From assembly GCA_034435015.1 (NCBI GenBank), contig DAOTYH010000091.1, positions 1 to 25,532 on the forward strand: a stretch of 25,532 bases of DNA. The letters are read 5' to 3'. The notes beneath the pieces were generated by a model, which searched no databases, had not been told where the DNA came from, and saw only the letters and a list, made by a program, of their open reading frames with translations. Of this stretch, positions 7,016-15,360 are shown in pieces. Made by a program: the position numbers and the translations under genes. Position 1 is the stretch's first letter; the number at the start of each line of letters is the position of its first letter. The stretch is from DAOTYH01 sp034435015. GTDB taxonomy: Bacteria; Chloroflexota; Anaerolineae; Aggregatilineales; UBA3940.

Positions 7016-8368
7016 CTAGCTGTCTGCCATTCTTCTCGCTTTTGTTGGCCTCTCTTGTTGGGATGCCGGCTCACCCAGATAGGGGGGAACTCCTACCAAC
7101 ACCAGACGGCTTAAGCGCTTGTCCCGCATCCGGGTTACCAAGCGCGGGTCGAGGTCCTCAAGCTCATGGGCCGTCGTGATAACCGTTGGCAGACGGGCCG
7201 CATAGCGGTAGTTGAAGAGTTGGTAAAGCTTCTCACGTGCCCATGGCGTTGCAGACTCAGTCCCCAGGTCATCCAAGATCAGCAGAGGGATCGTCTTGAT
7301 CTCGTTAAAACGCTTGTCATAAGGAGTCAGACTATTGGGGGCAAAGGCGGCACGCAGATGATCGAGCAGATCGGGGACGGTCACAAACAGGACGGCTGTG
7401 CCGTGCAATGACTGCATGTTGGCAATTGCCGCCGCCAGATGGGTTTTCCCACAGCCGTATGGCCCCATCAGCACCAGCCAGCCATCCGGTTGACGGGCAT
7501 ATTCCTTCGCCGCTTCAAGGGCACGGCGCAAGTTATCCTGTTCCTGCTGGGGCAGGTTGCGGCGCGGCTCAAACGACTCAAAGGTCATATGGCTGTATAA
7601 GGCCAATCCGTTGAGATCGCTTCCCATAGCGCCAGCACCAGCACGCCGATAATCTGGGGCAGTGATCGTCAGCATCTGACAGAGATCAGGGTCGGACAGG
7701 CGCGAGCGCAAGCGCAGCTCAATTTCATCAAGGCTGTGATTGGTTGTAATCACAGTAGGCAGACGGGCATTGTAGCGGTGGTTCAGTAACTGATACAACT
7801 TCTCAACAGCCCATGGAGTGGGGCTTTCGATTCCCAGATCGTCCAAGATCAGGAGCGGCGTAGTACGCACCTCTTCAAAGCGGGCATCATAGCCCTCTTC
7901 TTCTGTGTCGGTTGGCCTGAAGGTTGCCCGCAGATGGTCGAGCAGGTCAGGCGCAGTGACAAACAGCACCCTATGCCCTGCTTCGATCTGGGCGTTGGCA
8001 ATCGCCGCCGCCAGATGCGTCTTGCCGCATCCGTAGCCGCCTGTCAACACCAGCCAGCCCTCAGGGTTCTGAGCATAGGCGGCTACCCGCTCGTAAACGC
8101 GCCGAAGGTTGCCGCGATGGGCTTCCGGCAGTCCTACGCCGTCGGGGTTGAAAGAAGCCAGCGTCTTCTCGGAGAGATGCTCCAATCCACCCAGCCGGCG
8201 CAGATAGGCCTGACGCTCCGCCTCAATGCGTGAGCGGCGGCATGTGCAGTCATAGACCTTCCCGAAAGAGGGGTGGTCTTCCGGGACATCATACCGAATA
8301 TACCCAATGCCCCCGCAAATGGGGCAGTTAGGATCACCTGCGCCATAATGTCGGTCGGAATAGCTCAT
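7016..8368 (-). CDS. Tandem-duplicated DnaC/IstB-like AAA+ ATPase, probable helicase loader
   Basis: 450-residue protein made of one N-terminal zinc-finger-like segment (CPIC ... CTC, Cys about 15, 18, 41, 43) and two consecutive DnaC/DnaI-type AAA+ domains (about residues 105-240 and 295-430). Each domain has its own Walker A (GGYGCGKTHLAAAIAN and GPYGCGKTHLAAAIAN), Walker B (LLILDDLG) and sensor region (VITTNH / VITTAH). Usual loaders carry one such domain in 240-310 residues. DnaC/DnaI proteins load the DnaB helicase, and this gene directly follows DnaD-like and DnaB genes. A TTG at 8374 overlaps the upstream stop, but the ATG at 8368 is preferred. The duplicated halves are similar but clearly diverged, so this is not an assembly artefact. 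Confidence 0.85.
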   Translation of the reverse strand: MSYSDRHYGAGDPNCPICGGIGYIRYDVPEDHPSFGKVYDCTCRRSRIEAERQAYLRRLGGLEHLSEKTLASFNPDGVGLPEAHRGNLRRVYERVAAYAQNPEGWLVLTGGYGCGKTHLAAAIANAQIEAGHRVLFVTAPDLLDHLRATFRPTDTEEEGYDARFEEVRTTPLLILDDLGIESPTPWAVEKLYQLLNHRYNARLPTVITTNHSLDEIELRLRSRLSDPDLCQMLTITAPDYRRAGAGAMGSDLNGLALYSHMTFESFEPRRNLPQQEQDNLRRALEAAKEYARQPDGWLVLMGPYGCGKTHLAAAIANMQSLHGTAVLFVTVPDLLDHLRAAFAPNSLTPYDKRFNEIKTIPLLILDDLGTESATPWAREKLYQLFNYRYAARLPTVITTAHELEDLDPRLVTRMRDKRLSRLVLVGVPPYLGEPASQQERPTKARRMADS

Positions 8369-8370
8369 AT

Positions 8371-9066
8371 TCAAGTCTCGATCTCGTCACCATACTTGCC
8401 GCTGAGAAACCGCCGCCAGTCGTAGGGCTGATCATCCTGAGCATCACGTCCCTCAGACTGCCACCGCTTCAGGATGCCTTCAATGTAGTTTAACCGCCGC
8501 TTGTTGCTCAAGACCGCGATCTTGATCGCCTCCTCGATCCACCCGAATGGATAAGTGAGTTCCAGATCACGCAAACGCTCAGCAATGAGCGGTGTCAACG
8601 GCCCGATGTTTTGCTCGTACAAGATGAAAATGTTGGGCCGTTCCACTGAGACTCTCAGCAGAGAGTTAGAGACACTTTCCGGCTCCCACCTGCCCTGTCT
8701 GATACCTTCTACTGCCGCCCGGCCACGCGGTGTGTTGACAAAGTACAGGTCATCCTCCTCTCCATTCCGCTCGAAGCGGACATGAAGGAGGGTGCCGCGT
8801 GCAACCGCGCGTTCCAAGCCGTCCCTCAAGGTAGCTATCTGATCATCCTGACGGCTGGCCAGCCCGTTCATGAAAGCACGGTCGGCTATGATCTCCCGCT
8901 CTCGCACAAAGACAACCTGCCCTTCTTTGTGCTGGAGACGCCAAAAGCAATACAACGTCACCTTCAATTCAGCCAGGCTGTCAATTTGAGGCAGAAGCTG
9001 GCTAAAGAACAGGCTTGGCACCTTAACCAGATGCCCCCTCTGAGGGAAGCCGCTAAAGCCCTTCAT
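8371..9066 (-). CDS. DnaD-domain replication protein
   Basis: 231-residue protein. The N-terminal half, with a LAELKVTLYCFWRLQHKEG-like segment, resembles the winged-helix part of DnaD-type primosome proteins. The C-terminal half matches the DnaD/DnaB2 domain: a YEQNIGPLTPLIAERL segment, then an Ala-rich helix and NYIEGILKRWQSEG, the conserved YI-x-x-IL-x-x-W motif that binds DNA. It sits between dnaB and the DnaC-like gene, as expected for a primosome component that brings the helicase to origins or stalled forks. A TTG at 9084 would overlap the dnaB stop, but the ATG at 9066 (MKGFSGFP) matches the start I recall for relatives. No strong ribosome binding site is visible, so translation is probably coupled to dnaB. 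Confidence 0.8.
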   Translation of the reverse strand: MKGFSGFPQRGHLVKVPSLFFSQLLPQIDSLAELKVTLYCFWRLQHKEGQVVFVREREIIADRAFMNGLASRQDDQIATLRDGLERAVARGTLLHVRFERNGEEDDLYFVNTPRGRAAVEGIRQGRWEPESVSNSLLRVSVERPNIFILYEQNIGPLTPLIAERLRDLELTYPFGWIEEAIKIAVLSNKRRLNYIEGILKRWQSEGRDAQDDQPYDWRRFLSGKYGDEIET

Positions 9067-9080
9067 GATCTGTTTCGGTA

Positions 9081-10442
9081 TCAAAGTTGATCCAGATCGA
9101 TCTCGGCCCGCGCCGCGTTCTGGAACTGTGTTAGTTCGGGCAGGAAGATCAAGTCAACTACACCAGTTGGTCCATTACGATGCTTGGCAACATGTATCTC
9201 GGCGCGGTTGCCCTCTGGAGAGTCAGGATTGTAATAATTGTCCCGGTAGATAAACATCACTACATCCGCATCCTGCTCGATACTGCCGCTTTCCCTTAGG
9301 TCTGAGAGGATCGGGCGTTTATCGTTACGCATCTCGACTGCACGGGAAAGCTGGGCGGCCGCAACGACTGGCACATTTAACTCGCGGGCTAACTGCTTGA
9401 GCGAGCGTGAGATAAATGAAATCTCCTGTACCCGATTTTCCGACCGGTAAGGTGTAGTCATCAGTTGCAGGTAGTCTACCATGATCAGGTCAAGGCCGTA
9501 TTCAAGATGCAAGCGGCGTGCCTTAGTGCGGAGTTCTTGCGTGCTGAGAGCAGGGGTGTCATCTAGGAAGATAGGAAGTGTCCCCAGATGCTGGGTTGCG
9601 GCGACAAACTGGGCCCAGTCCTTCTCATCTAACTTGCCTTCCCGCAGTTTGTTCGAAGGGATGTGCGTCTCAGCACTGATGAAGCGCTGGACAAGTTGCT
9701 CGTTGCTCATTTCAAGGCTGAACAGCGCGACACGTTGGTTGCGCCGTGCCGCATTGAGAATCACACTGTTCAGCCAGCTTGACTTGCCCATGCCGGGTCT
9801 GGCGGCAATGATGATCAGATCGGATTTTTGTAACCCGCCCAACAACCGATCCAGATCAATAAAGCCGGTCGGAACACCCATCACCTCTTCTTGATGACGG
9901 GCCATGAAGCTCACATGATCAAAATAGGTGCTCAGGACTTCCTTGACCGGGACAAGCTCACGAGTCAGACGCCGCTCAGTCACATTGAAGATGGCCTGCT
10001 CGGCGCGACCGATCACTTCATCAATGTCGGTCTCCTCAGAGTGGGCTATCTGGGCAATCTGGCCGGCGGCCTGAATCAGATGGCGGCGTATGGCCATGCG
10101 TTCAACGATGTGGCCATATCCTTCTGCGTTAAGGGCGGAGGGAGTCTTGTTGATGAGGCTGAGGATGTAAGCTGTGCCGCCTACTTCTGCTAGGCGGTTC
10201 ATCTGATCCAATTCATTGACGACTGTCAGATAGTCAATAGGGTCGCGGCGCTCGTGCAAGGCCAGCATGGCCTCATATATCCATGCGTGCCGGACGATGA
10301 AGAAGTCTTCAGGCCGCAAGAACGGAAGCACCTCGAACAGGGCTTCCGGGCTGATCAAGATTGACCCTAGTACAGCCTCTTCTGCCTCGACGCTGTGAGG
10401 GGCTAACTGTTCTATGCCCAGTTCGCTTGGCGCTTGAGCCAT
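9081..10442 (-). CDS. dnaB: Replicative DNA helicase DnaB
   Basis: 453-residue hexameric helicase that unwinds DNA ahead of the replisome. The N-terminal domain begins with PHSVEAEEAVLGSIL, the family hallmark. The C-terminal RecA-like domain has Walker A ARPGMGKSS (about residue 214 onward), Walker B LIMVDYLQLM and a SDLRESGSIEQDADVV segment carrying the arginine finger. No intein interrupts it. A GTG at 10451 is in frame, but AAGG (10454-10457) is too close to it and correctly spaced for the ATG at 10442. It is followed by the DnaD-like and DnaC-like genes. The length is normal for the family. Confidence 0.95.
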   Translation of the reverse strand: MAQAPSELGIEQLAPHSVEAEEAVLGSILISPEALFEVLPFLRPEDFFIVRHAWIYEAMLALHERRDPIDYLTVVNELDQMNRLAEVGGTAYILSLINKTPSALNAEGYGHIVERMAIRRHLIQAAGQIAQIAHSEETDIDEVIGRAEQAIFNVTERRLTRELVPVKEVLSTYFDHVSFMARHQEEVMGVPTGFIDLDRLLGGLQKSDLIIIAARPGMGKSSWLNSVILNAARRNQRVALFSLEMSNEQLVQRFISAETHIPSNKLREGKLDEKDWAQFVAATQHLGTLPIFLDDTPALSTQELRTKARRLHLEYGLDLIMVDYLQLMTTPYRSENRVQEISFISRSLKQLARELNVPVVAAAQLSRAVEMRNDKRPILSDLRESGSIEQDADVVMFIYRDNYYNPDSPEGNRAEIHVAKHRNGPTGVVDLIFLPELTQFQNAARAEIDLDQL

Positions 10443-10489
10443 ATCGGACACACCTTGATACCAATTTTTAACTCTTGCTCAAGATGGGA

Positions 10490-10511
10490 AGCGGGGCAGT
10501 CAAGCCCCGCT
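10490..10511 (-). terminator. GC-rich hairpin after the DUF151 gene
   Basis: AGCGGGGC (10490-10497) and GCCCCGCT (10504-10511) form a perfect 8-bp stem with a 6-nt loop, about 32 bp downstream of the DUF151 stop on the minus strand. The following sequence (TCCCATCTTG) is only mildly U-rich, so it may be a weak terminator or pause between DUF151 and dnaB. Confidence 0.45.
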
Positions 10512-10543
10512 ACAATGTGACCATGATGTTGGGCAGAGTGGGG

Positions 10544-11098
10544 CTACTCGTTGTCTTCCAAATCGTCCAGATCAAGTGAATTCAGGAAGTCCTTGAACAC
10601 GCCAAGGTCTTCCTCTTCTTCGGCTTCTGCTGTCCCACCCTCTTCCAGTGGTGGCTTGATCTCCCCCTCCAGCAGGTCTGCCTCAGAGGTAATTTCCTTC
10701 TCAGGCTCAATGGCCGCTCGATCCATGACGGCCTCGGAAACGTAGATGGGCACCTTGAGCCGCACAGCCAAAGCAATGGCATCACTTGGCCGCGAATCGA
10801 TCTCGACGGTACGCCCATTAATGCGTATCTTCAGGCGGGCGTAGAAAACGTCGTTACGGAGGTCGTTGACTACTACATACTCGACCTGACCGCCCAATTC
10901 AACGATCACAGACTTCAGTAGATCGTGGGTCAGCGGGCGGGGGACTTCTACACCCTGTAGCTCAACGCGGATTGCCTCGGCCTCAAATGGGCCGATCCAG
11001 ATCACCAGATAGCGATCTGACTCGCGCTCCCTTAGAACAACAACGCGGTCCTGAGACATCAGGCTAACGCGGATACTATCTATATCAACCCTGATCAT
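10544..11098 (-). CDS. DUF151 / bifunctional nuclease (BFN)-like protein
   Basis: 184-residue protein of the DUF151 (BFN) family. The core contains a LVIWIGPFEAEAIRVELQG-like segment, a THDLLKSVIVELGG segment and DSRPSDAIALAVRLKVPIYV, the hallmark motif of the family. Plant members have DNase/RNase activity; the bacterial role is poorly defined. The C-terminal 45 residues form a highly acidic tail (EEEED ... DLDDLEDNE). An upstream extension to 11206 is open but has no homology-like content; AGGT 8 nt upstream of the ATG at 11098 supports this start. It has its own extended -10 promoter overlapping the stop of the upstream aldo/keto reductase gene. Confidence 0.88.
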   Translation of the reverse strand: MIRVDIDSIRVSLMSQDRVVVLRERESDRYLVIWIGPFEAEAIRVELQGVEVPRPLTHDLLKSVIVELGGQVEYVVVNDLRNDVFYARLKIRINGRTVEIDSRPSDAIALAVRLKVPIYVSEAVMDRAAIEPEKEITSEADLLEGEIKPPLEEGGTAEAEEEEDLGVFKDFLNSLDLDDLEDNE

Positions 11099-11170
11099 GT
11101 GCTTACCTGTGTTACCCCCCGCAATTACCCCGTGAAAGGCTGGCTTTTTGCATGGCGTCGGCTTGTCAAG

Positions 11171-11179
11171 ATTATACCA
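11171..11179 (-). promoter_or_regulatory. Extended -10 promoter (TGGTATAAT) for the DUF151 gene
   Basis: On the minus strand TGGTATAAT is a perfect TGnTATAAT extended -10 element. It contains the TAA stop of the aldo/keto reductase gene. No good -35 is visible 17 bp upstream, which extended -10 promoters tolerate. The predicted leader is about 65 nt. Confidence 0.55.
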
Positions 11180-12146
11180 CAGAAGCGTTACTGGTGGCCT
11201 CATCAAGCATTTGCATCTCTTCAGACGTCAGCCTGAAGCCGACAGCTCCCAAGCTCTCTTCAAGCTGAGCCACTGTGCGTGCCCCAATAATCGGTGAGGT
11301 GATCACCGGCTGGGTTGTCAGCCAAGCTAGTGCTACCTGTGCAACCGTTTTGCCGTGTGCTTGCCCGATCTGCGCCATCTTATCCAGCAGGGTGAAGTTG
11401 CGCTCGGTCAGGTAGCTTTTGATCTGCCGGCTGTCCTCTCCGCGTGAACCTGTGGGGATGTTCCCCCCTTTGCGGTATTTGCCGGTCAAAAAGCCGCCTG
11501 CCAGCGGGCTATACGGGATCACCCCGATCTGCTGATCCCCACATAGCGGCTTTAGCTCACGTTCAAACTCATCCCGGTGAACAAGATTGTAGTGCGGCTG
11601 GAGACAGTCATAGCGGACCAAATGGTTCACGTCACTGATCCACAGCGCCTTAGTGAGTAGCCAGGCTGGTATATTGGAGCAACCAATGTAACGTACCTTG
11701 CCCTGATGTACCAGATCATCCAACGCGCGGAGCGTCTCCTCAAGAGGTGTATCCTCATCGGGCCAGTGCGTCTGGTAGAGGTCAATGTAGTCTGTATCCA
11801 ACCGCCGCAGGCTGTCTTCGACTGCCTGCATAATGTGTGCCCGTGAAAGCCCCTCTCCGTTTGGCCCGTCCCACATCCGTCCGCGCACTTTAGTAGCCAG
11901 CACGATCTGACGGCGATCTTTGCCTTTCAGCCAGCGGCCAATCCAGCTTTCAGATACTCCGCCGGGATTGTTTTCGGCCCAAGAGGAATAGATGTCAGCC
12001 GTGTCAATGAAGTTGATCCCGGCATCAAAGGCTCTGTCAAGAATAGCATGGGAGGTTGGCTCGTCAGCCCCCCAGCCGAAAGTCATCGTCCCCAAGCATA
12101 ACTCCGAGACTTTCAGGCCGGTACGCCCTAATTTCCGGTATTCCAT
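11172..12146 (-). CDS. Aldo/keto reductase
   Basis: 324-residue NADPH-dependent oxidoreductase with a TIM-barrel fold. The N-terminus MEYRKLGRTGLKVSELCLGTM is typical of the Tas/YajO-like subgroup. The catalytic tetrad is visible: Asp and Tyr in FIDTADIYS, Lys in LATKVRG, His in QTHWPDEDTPL. The cofactor-binding C-terminal segment ITSPIIGARTVAQLEESL is present. GGGAG lies 9 nt before the ATG. It is divergent from the DUF503 gene with only 26 bp between starts. The physiological substrate cannot be read from the sequence. Confidence 0.92.
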   Translation of the reverse strand: MEYRKLGRTGLKVSELCLGTMTFGWGADEPTSHAILDRAFDAGINFIDTADIYSSWAENNPGGVSESWIGRWLKGKDRRQIVLATKVRGRMWDGPNGEGLSRAHIMQAVEDSLRRLDTDYIDLYQTHWPDEDTPLEETLRALDDLVHQGKVRYIGCSNIPAWLLTKALWISDVNHLVRYDCLQPHYNLVHRDEFERELKPLCGDQQIGVIPYSPLAGGFLTGKYRKGGNIPTGSRGEDSRQIKSYLTERNFTLLDKMAQIGQAHGKTVAQVALAWLTTQPVITSPIIGARTVAQLEESLGAVGFRLTSEEMQMLDEATSNASVV

Positions 12147-12172
12147 TTGTCTTGCTCCCTTAAAGTGATAGA

Positions 12173-12469
12173 ATGCCTGTCATGGTCATAGGAACAGGCA
12201 TTATTCAACTACATTTACCCGGCGTCCGTTCGCTAAAAGAGAAACGAAGCATCCTCAAGAGTCTGACTTCCCGCCTGCACAGGGAATTCAACGTTTCCTG
12301 TAGCGAAGTCAATTTTCATGATGTCTGGCAGTCGGCGGAGATTGGGATTGCTGTTGTCTCGACGACGGCTGTCCATGCTGAAAACGTCATTGAGAATGTC
12401 CTGCTTTGGATTGAGACTAACCGCCCTGATGTCTCAATCATTGATCACCGTGTTGAGATCATCCATTAA
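12173..12469 (+). CDS. DUF503 family protein (YlxP-like)
   Basis: 98-residue small protein of the DUF503 family. Hallmarks are LPGVRSLKEKRSILKSL at residues 14-30 and NVSCSEVNFHDVWQSAEIGIA in the middle. In Firmicutes ylxP lies in the nusA-infB-rbfA operon and is linked to ribosome or RNA metabolism, but the biochemical role is unknown; that context is absent here. The ATG at 12173 lacks a clear Shine-Dalgarno; an ATG at 12182 is possible and would still keep the conserved core. Its promoter must lie within the divergent reductase gene because the intergenic gap is only 26 bp. Confidence 0.85.
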   Translation: MPVMVIGTGIIQLHLPGVRSLKEKRSILKSLTSRLHREFNVSCSEVNFHDVWQSAEIGIAVVSTTAVHAENVIENVLLWIETNRPDVSIIDHRVEIIH

Positions 12470-12557
12470 TCTTAATCTCGCATTATAAAAGGTCATCTGT
12501 GCATACACAACACCCCAGGCACAGGCTGATCGCTGGATTTCGCTGGGGGTATGTCCG

Positions 12558-12566
12558 TGCTATGAT
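12558..12566 (+). promoter_or_regulatory. Possible extended -10 promoter upstream of the DUF4230 gene
   Basis: TGCTATGAT fits TGnTATAAT with one mismatch and lies 40 bp before the ATG at 12607. No good -35 is present at the right distance. Confidence 0.35.
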
Positions 12567-12606
12567 CGGTATCTGTGATACGGTCTAGAATCCTTAGGAG
12601 CGAAAT

Positions 12607-13311
12607 ATGGCAGAGGGGATGCCGGGTCGCCAGGGCGGGCGGATACTGGTAACGCTCATTCTGGTTGCGATCCTTCTGGTGATTGTAGTAGTAGGCTACT
12701 TGATCGTAGATACTATCCTGACCCTCCGACAGCCGATAGAGATTGTGCCGGCAGGAGTAGCTACTCAGGTACAGCAAGTGCTTCATCCTACCCCAACCCT
12801 TATTGCTGACCCTGTGACGATTGTGCGGCAGGTGCAGGCTCTCAGCCGCCTTGAGACGGCTTCTTTTACCATTGAGAAAGTTATCACCGCCGAGAGCGGC
12901 GAGGGGCCGCTGGGTTTTCTCTTCAGTGATCGGTTATTGTTAGTCGCCCAGGGGCAGGTCATTGCTGGGGTAGATTTGGCACGCATGGCTGAGCGGGATG
13001 TGCGTGTCGTCGGTACATCCGTTTTCGTCACGTTGCCTGCCGCTGAGATATTTGTGGCTACCCTTAACAATGAGAATACCTATGTCTACGACCGGCAAAC
13101 GGGTCTGTTCGGCCAGCAGATCGACCTAGAAACGCTGGCCAGGCAGGAAGCTGAGCAGGCTATTCTTCAGGCGGCGTTGGAAGATGGTATCCTAGTGATG
13201 GCTCAAGGCAACGCTGAGCAGTACATCGGGAGCCTGCTGAGGGCGCTGGGGTTTGAAGAAGTCGTGTTTGTTACGGCTACGCCTGCACCCGATCAGAATC
13301 GGGGGCAATAG
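12607..13311 (+). CDS. DUF4230 domain membrane-anchored protein
   Basis: 234-residue protein with one N-terminal membrane helix (LVTLILVAILLVIVVVGYLI) and an extracytoplasmic domain. The region with LSRLETASFTIEKVI, then VDLARM and the VTLPAAEIF segment, matches my recollection of DUF4230, a family of unknown function. AGGAG precedes the ATG at 12607 at a good distance. It ends 8 bp before ligA and probably shares its transcript, although no functional link to DNA ligation is obvious. A short Pro/Thr tail (TATPAPDQN) ends the protein. Confidence 0.75.
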   Translation: MAEGMPGRQGGRILVTLILVAILLVIVVVGYLIVDTILTLRQPIEIVPAGVATQVQQVLHPTPTLIADPVTIVRQVQALSRLETASFTIEKVITAESGEGPLGFLFSDRLLLVAQGQVIAGVDLARMAERDVRVVGTSVFVTLPAAEIFVATLNNENTYVYDRQTGLFGQQIDLETLARQEAEQAILQAALEDGILVMAQGNAEQYIGSLLRALGFEEVVFVTATPAPDQNRGQ

Positions 13312-13319
13312 GGGGGTGT

Positions 13320-15344
13320 ATGGGGGAGAAGACTCCTGCCGAGCGGGCGGCGGAATTACGTGAACTACTCCACTACCACAACTACCGCTACTATGTGCTT
13401 GACTCGCCCGTCATCACGGATGATGAATATGATGCCTTGATGCAAGAGCTTCGTCAGATCGAGGCGGCCTACCCTGACCTGATCACACCCGACTCACCTA
13501 CTCAGCGGGTTGGCGGCGCCCCGCGGGACGATCTCCCTAAAGTAAGGCATGTTGTGCCAGTGCTCAGCCTGTCCAATGCTTTTAGCGCCGGCGACATCCG
13601 GGCATGGCGGGAGCGGATTGGCAAGTTGTTGCCGTCGAATGCCAGCCTGGATTACACCGTAGAGCCAAAGTATGATGGTCTGTCAGTCGTTCTGACTTAT
13701 GAGAATGGCGTCTTTGTTCTGGGTGCAACGCGCGGTGATGGTGAGATCGGAGAGGATGTAACGCCTAATCTCCGGACCCTGCCTAAACTTCCCCTGCGCA
13801 TTCCTGCTGACCCGGATGGCCCCCCTGCGCCTTCATTGCTTGTGGTGCGAGGTGAAGTATTCTTCAAGCTCAGCTCTTTCGAGGCCCTCAATAAGCGCCG
13901 GGTAGAGAGCGGCGAGCCTCCGTTTGTAAACCCCCGTAATGCCGCTTCCGGCGCACTGCGTCAGCTTGATCCGCGCGTGACCGCCGAGCGTCCTCTGGAA
14001 ATAGCCTGTTATGCGGTGATGTATGGAGAGGGCGACCTGCCTGCTACCCAATGGGATACGCTTCATTACCTATACGGGCTGGGTTTTCCCGTGATGCTCG
14101 ATTACTGCGCTCGTTTTGACGATCTGGAGGAGGTTATTAACTACCTGCCGACCTGGGATGAGCGCCGCCGGAAGCTGGATTTTGAGATAGATGGGCTGGT
14201 GATCAAGGTCAACAATTTGCAGACAGCCGCCGACCTAGGTGTGGTGGGTAAGGACCCGCGTGGTGCTATCGCCTACAAGTTCCCTGCTGAGGAACGAACT
14301 ACCAAGCTGCTGGATGTTGTGTTTAACGTCGGGCGGACAGGTGTCCTCACACCGAATGCTGTTCTGGAGCCGGTTGTTGTCAGCGGCGTGACAGTCAAGC
14401 AGGCTACACTGCATAACTTCGACTACATTGCCGAGAAGGACATCCGCGTAGGTGATACGGTAGTTGTCAAGCGTTCCGGCGAAGTGATCCCCTATGTGGT
14501 CGGGCCGGTAGCCGATCTGCGGGACGGGGACGAACGCCCCATCGAGATACCGCGCCAGTGCCCATTTTGCGGTCATCCCGTAGTGCGTCGGCAAGAAGGG
14601 GAAGTGGCTGTCTATTGCTCCAATGACGCATGTCCGGAGCGGATTGTCCGCTCTATCGAATATTTCGTCTCGCAGGGTGCGATGGATATTGTGGGGCTGG
14701 GCGAGCGGATCGTTCGGCAACTCGTTGAGGCCGGCCTGATTCACGATGCGGCTGATCTGTATTTTCTCAGGGCGGAACAACTCCTTGGATTGGAGGGCTT
14801 CGCTGAGAAGAAAGTTGAGAATCTGCTCAGCGCCATTGATGCCAGCCGCAACCGCCCTTTGCCGCGCGTGCTGACAGCGCTGGGCATTCGGGGAGTGGGT
14901 GGTGTAGTGGCAACCCTGCTCACCGACCATTACCCCTCGTTGGAAGCACTTTCCCGCACCACGCAGGAAGAACTACAGACGGTGGAGGGGATCGGCCCGG
15001 AGATCGCCAGTGCTGTAGCCGCTTACTTCGCTGACCCGCGTAACAGAAGCTTGATCAAGAAGTTGAAAGCGGGCGGTGTTCGGCTGGAGGCAGAAGCCAA
15101 AGTGCGGGCTTCTGATAAGCTGGCTGGCCTGACCTTTGTGTTGACGGGTACGCTCCCCACGATGACCCGTGAGCAGGCAGTCGAGCTGATCGAGGCCCAC
15201 GGCGGCAAAGTGTCGGCCAGCGTCAGCAAGAAGACCAACTATGTCGTAGCGGGCGAATCACCAGGCAGTAAGCTTGACAGGGCACGGGAATTAGGCGTGC
15301 CTGTCATTGATGAGGCGGGTTTGCGCCAGTTGATCGGGCAGTGA
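13320..15344 (+). CDS. ligA: NAD-dependent DNA ligase LigA
   Basis: 674-residue enzyme that seals nicks using NAD, essential for Okazaki fragment joining and repair. Domains in order: Ia (YRYYVLDSPVITDDEYD), adenylation domain with the nucleophile Lys117 in EPKYDGLSV, OB-fold (a VGRTGVLTPNAVLEPV segment), Cys4 zinc finger (C414, C417, C433, C438), helix-hairpin-helix repeats, and a C-terminal BRCT domain from about residue 598 (LAGLTFVLTGTLPTMTR). All catalytic and zinc ligands are present and the length is standard. A G-rich run (GGGGGG) precedes the ATG at 13320. It is co-directional with the DUF4230 gene upstream and the methyltransferase gene 16 bp downstream. Confidence 0.97.
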   Translation: MGEKTPAERAAELRELLHYHNYRYYVLDSPVITDDEYDALMQELRQIEAAYPDLITPDSPTQRVGGAPRDDLPKVRHVVPVLSLSNAFSAGDIRAWRERIGKLLPSNASLDYTVEPKYDGLSVVLTYENGVFVLGATRGDGEIGEDVTPNLRTLPKLPLRIPADPDGPPAPSLLVVRGEVFFKLSSFEALNKRRVESGEPPFVNPRNAASGALRQLDPRVTAERPLEIACYAVMYGEGDLPATQWDTLHYLYGLGFPVMLDYCARFDDLEEVINYLPTWDERRRKLDFEIDGLVIKVNNLQTAADLGVVGKDPRGAIAYKFPAEERTTKLLDVVFNVGRTGVLTPNAVLEPVVVSGVTVKQATLHNFDYIAEKDIRVGDTVVVKRSGEVIPYVVGPVADLRDGDERPIEIPRQCPFCGHPVVRRQEGEVAVYCSNDACPERIVRSIEYFVSQGAMDIVGLGERIVRQLVEAGLIHDAADLYFLRAEQLLGLEGFAEKKVENLLSAIDASRNRPLPRVLTALGIRGVGGVVATLLTDHYPSLEALSRTTQEELQTVEGIGPEIASAVAAYFADPRNRSLIKKLKAGGVRLEAEAKVRASDKLAGLTFVLTGTLPTMTREQAVELIEAHGGKVSASVSKKTNYVVAGESPGSKLDRARELGVPVIDEAGLRQLIGQ

Positions 15345-15360
15345 AAAGGGCAACAACCAT

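Noticed and set aside
7016..8368. Tandem AAA+ domains as an assembly duplication
   Set aside because: The two halves differ at many positions and only one carries the zinc-finger segment, so they are diverged domains of one gene.
8782..9090. 102-residue plus-strand ORF over the DnaD-like gene
   Set aside because: Antisense to a gene with a recognisable DnaD domain.
12494..12556. Possible terminator (CCCCAG ... CTGGGG) after the DUF503 gene
   Set aside because: Stem of only 6 bp with a loop of more than 20 nt and no U-tract.
14235..14930. 231-residue minus-strand ORF inside ligA
   Set aside because: Antisense shadow of a clearly coding gene, with no recognisable domain or ribosome binding site.
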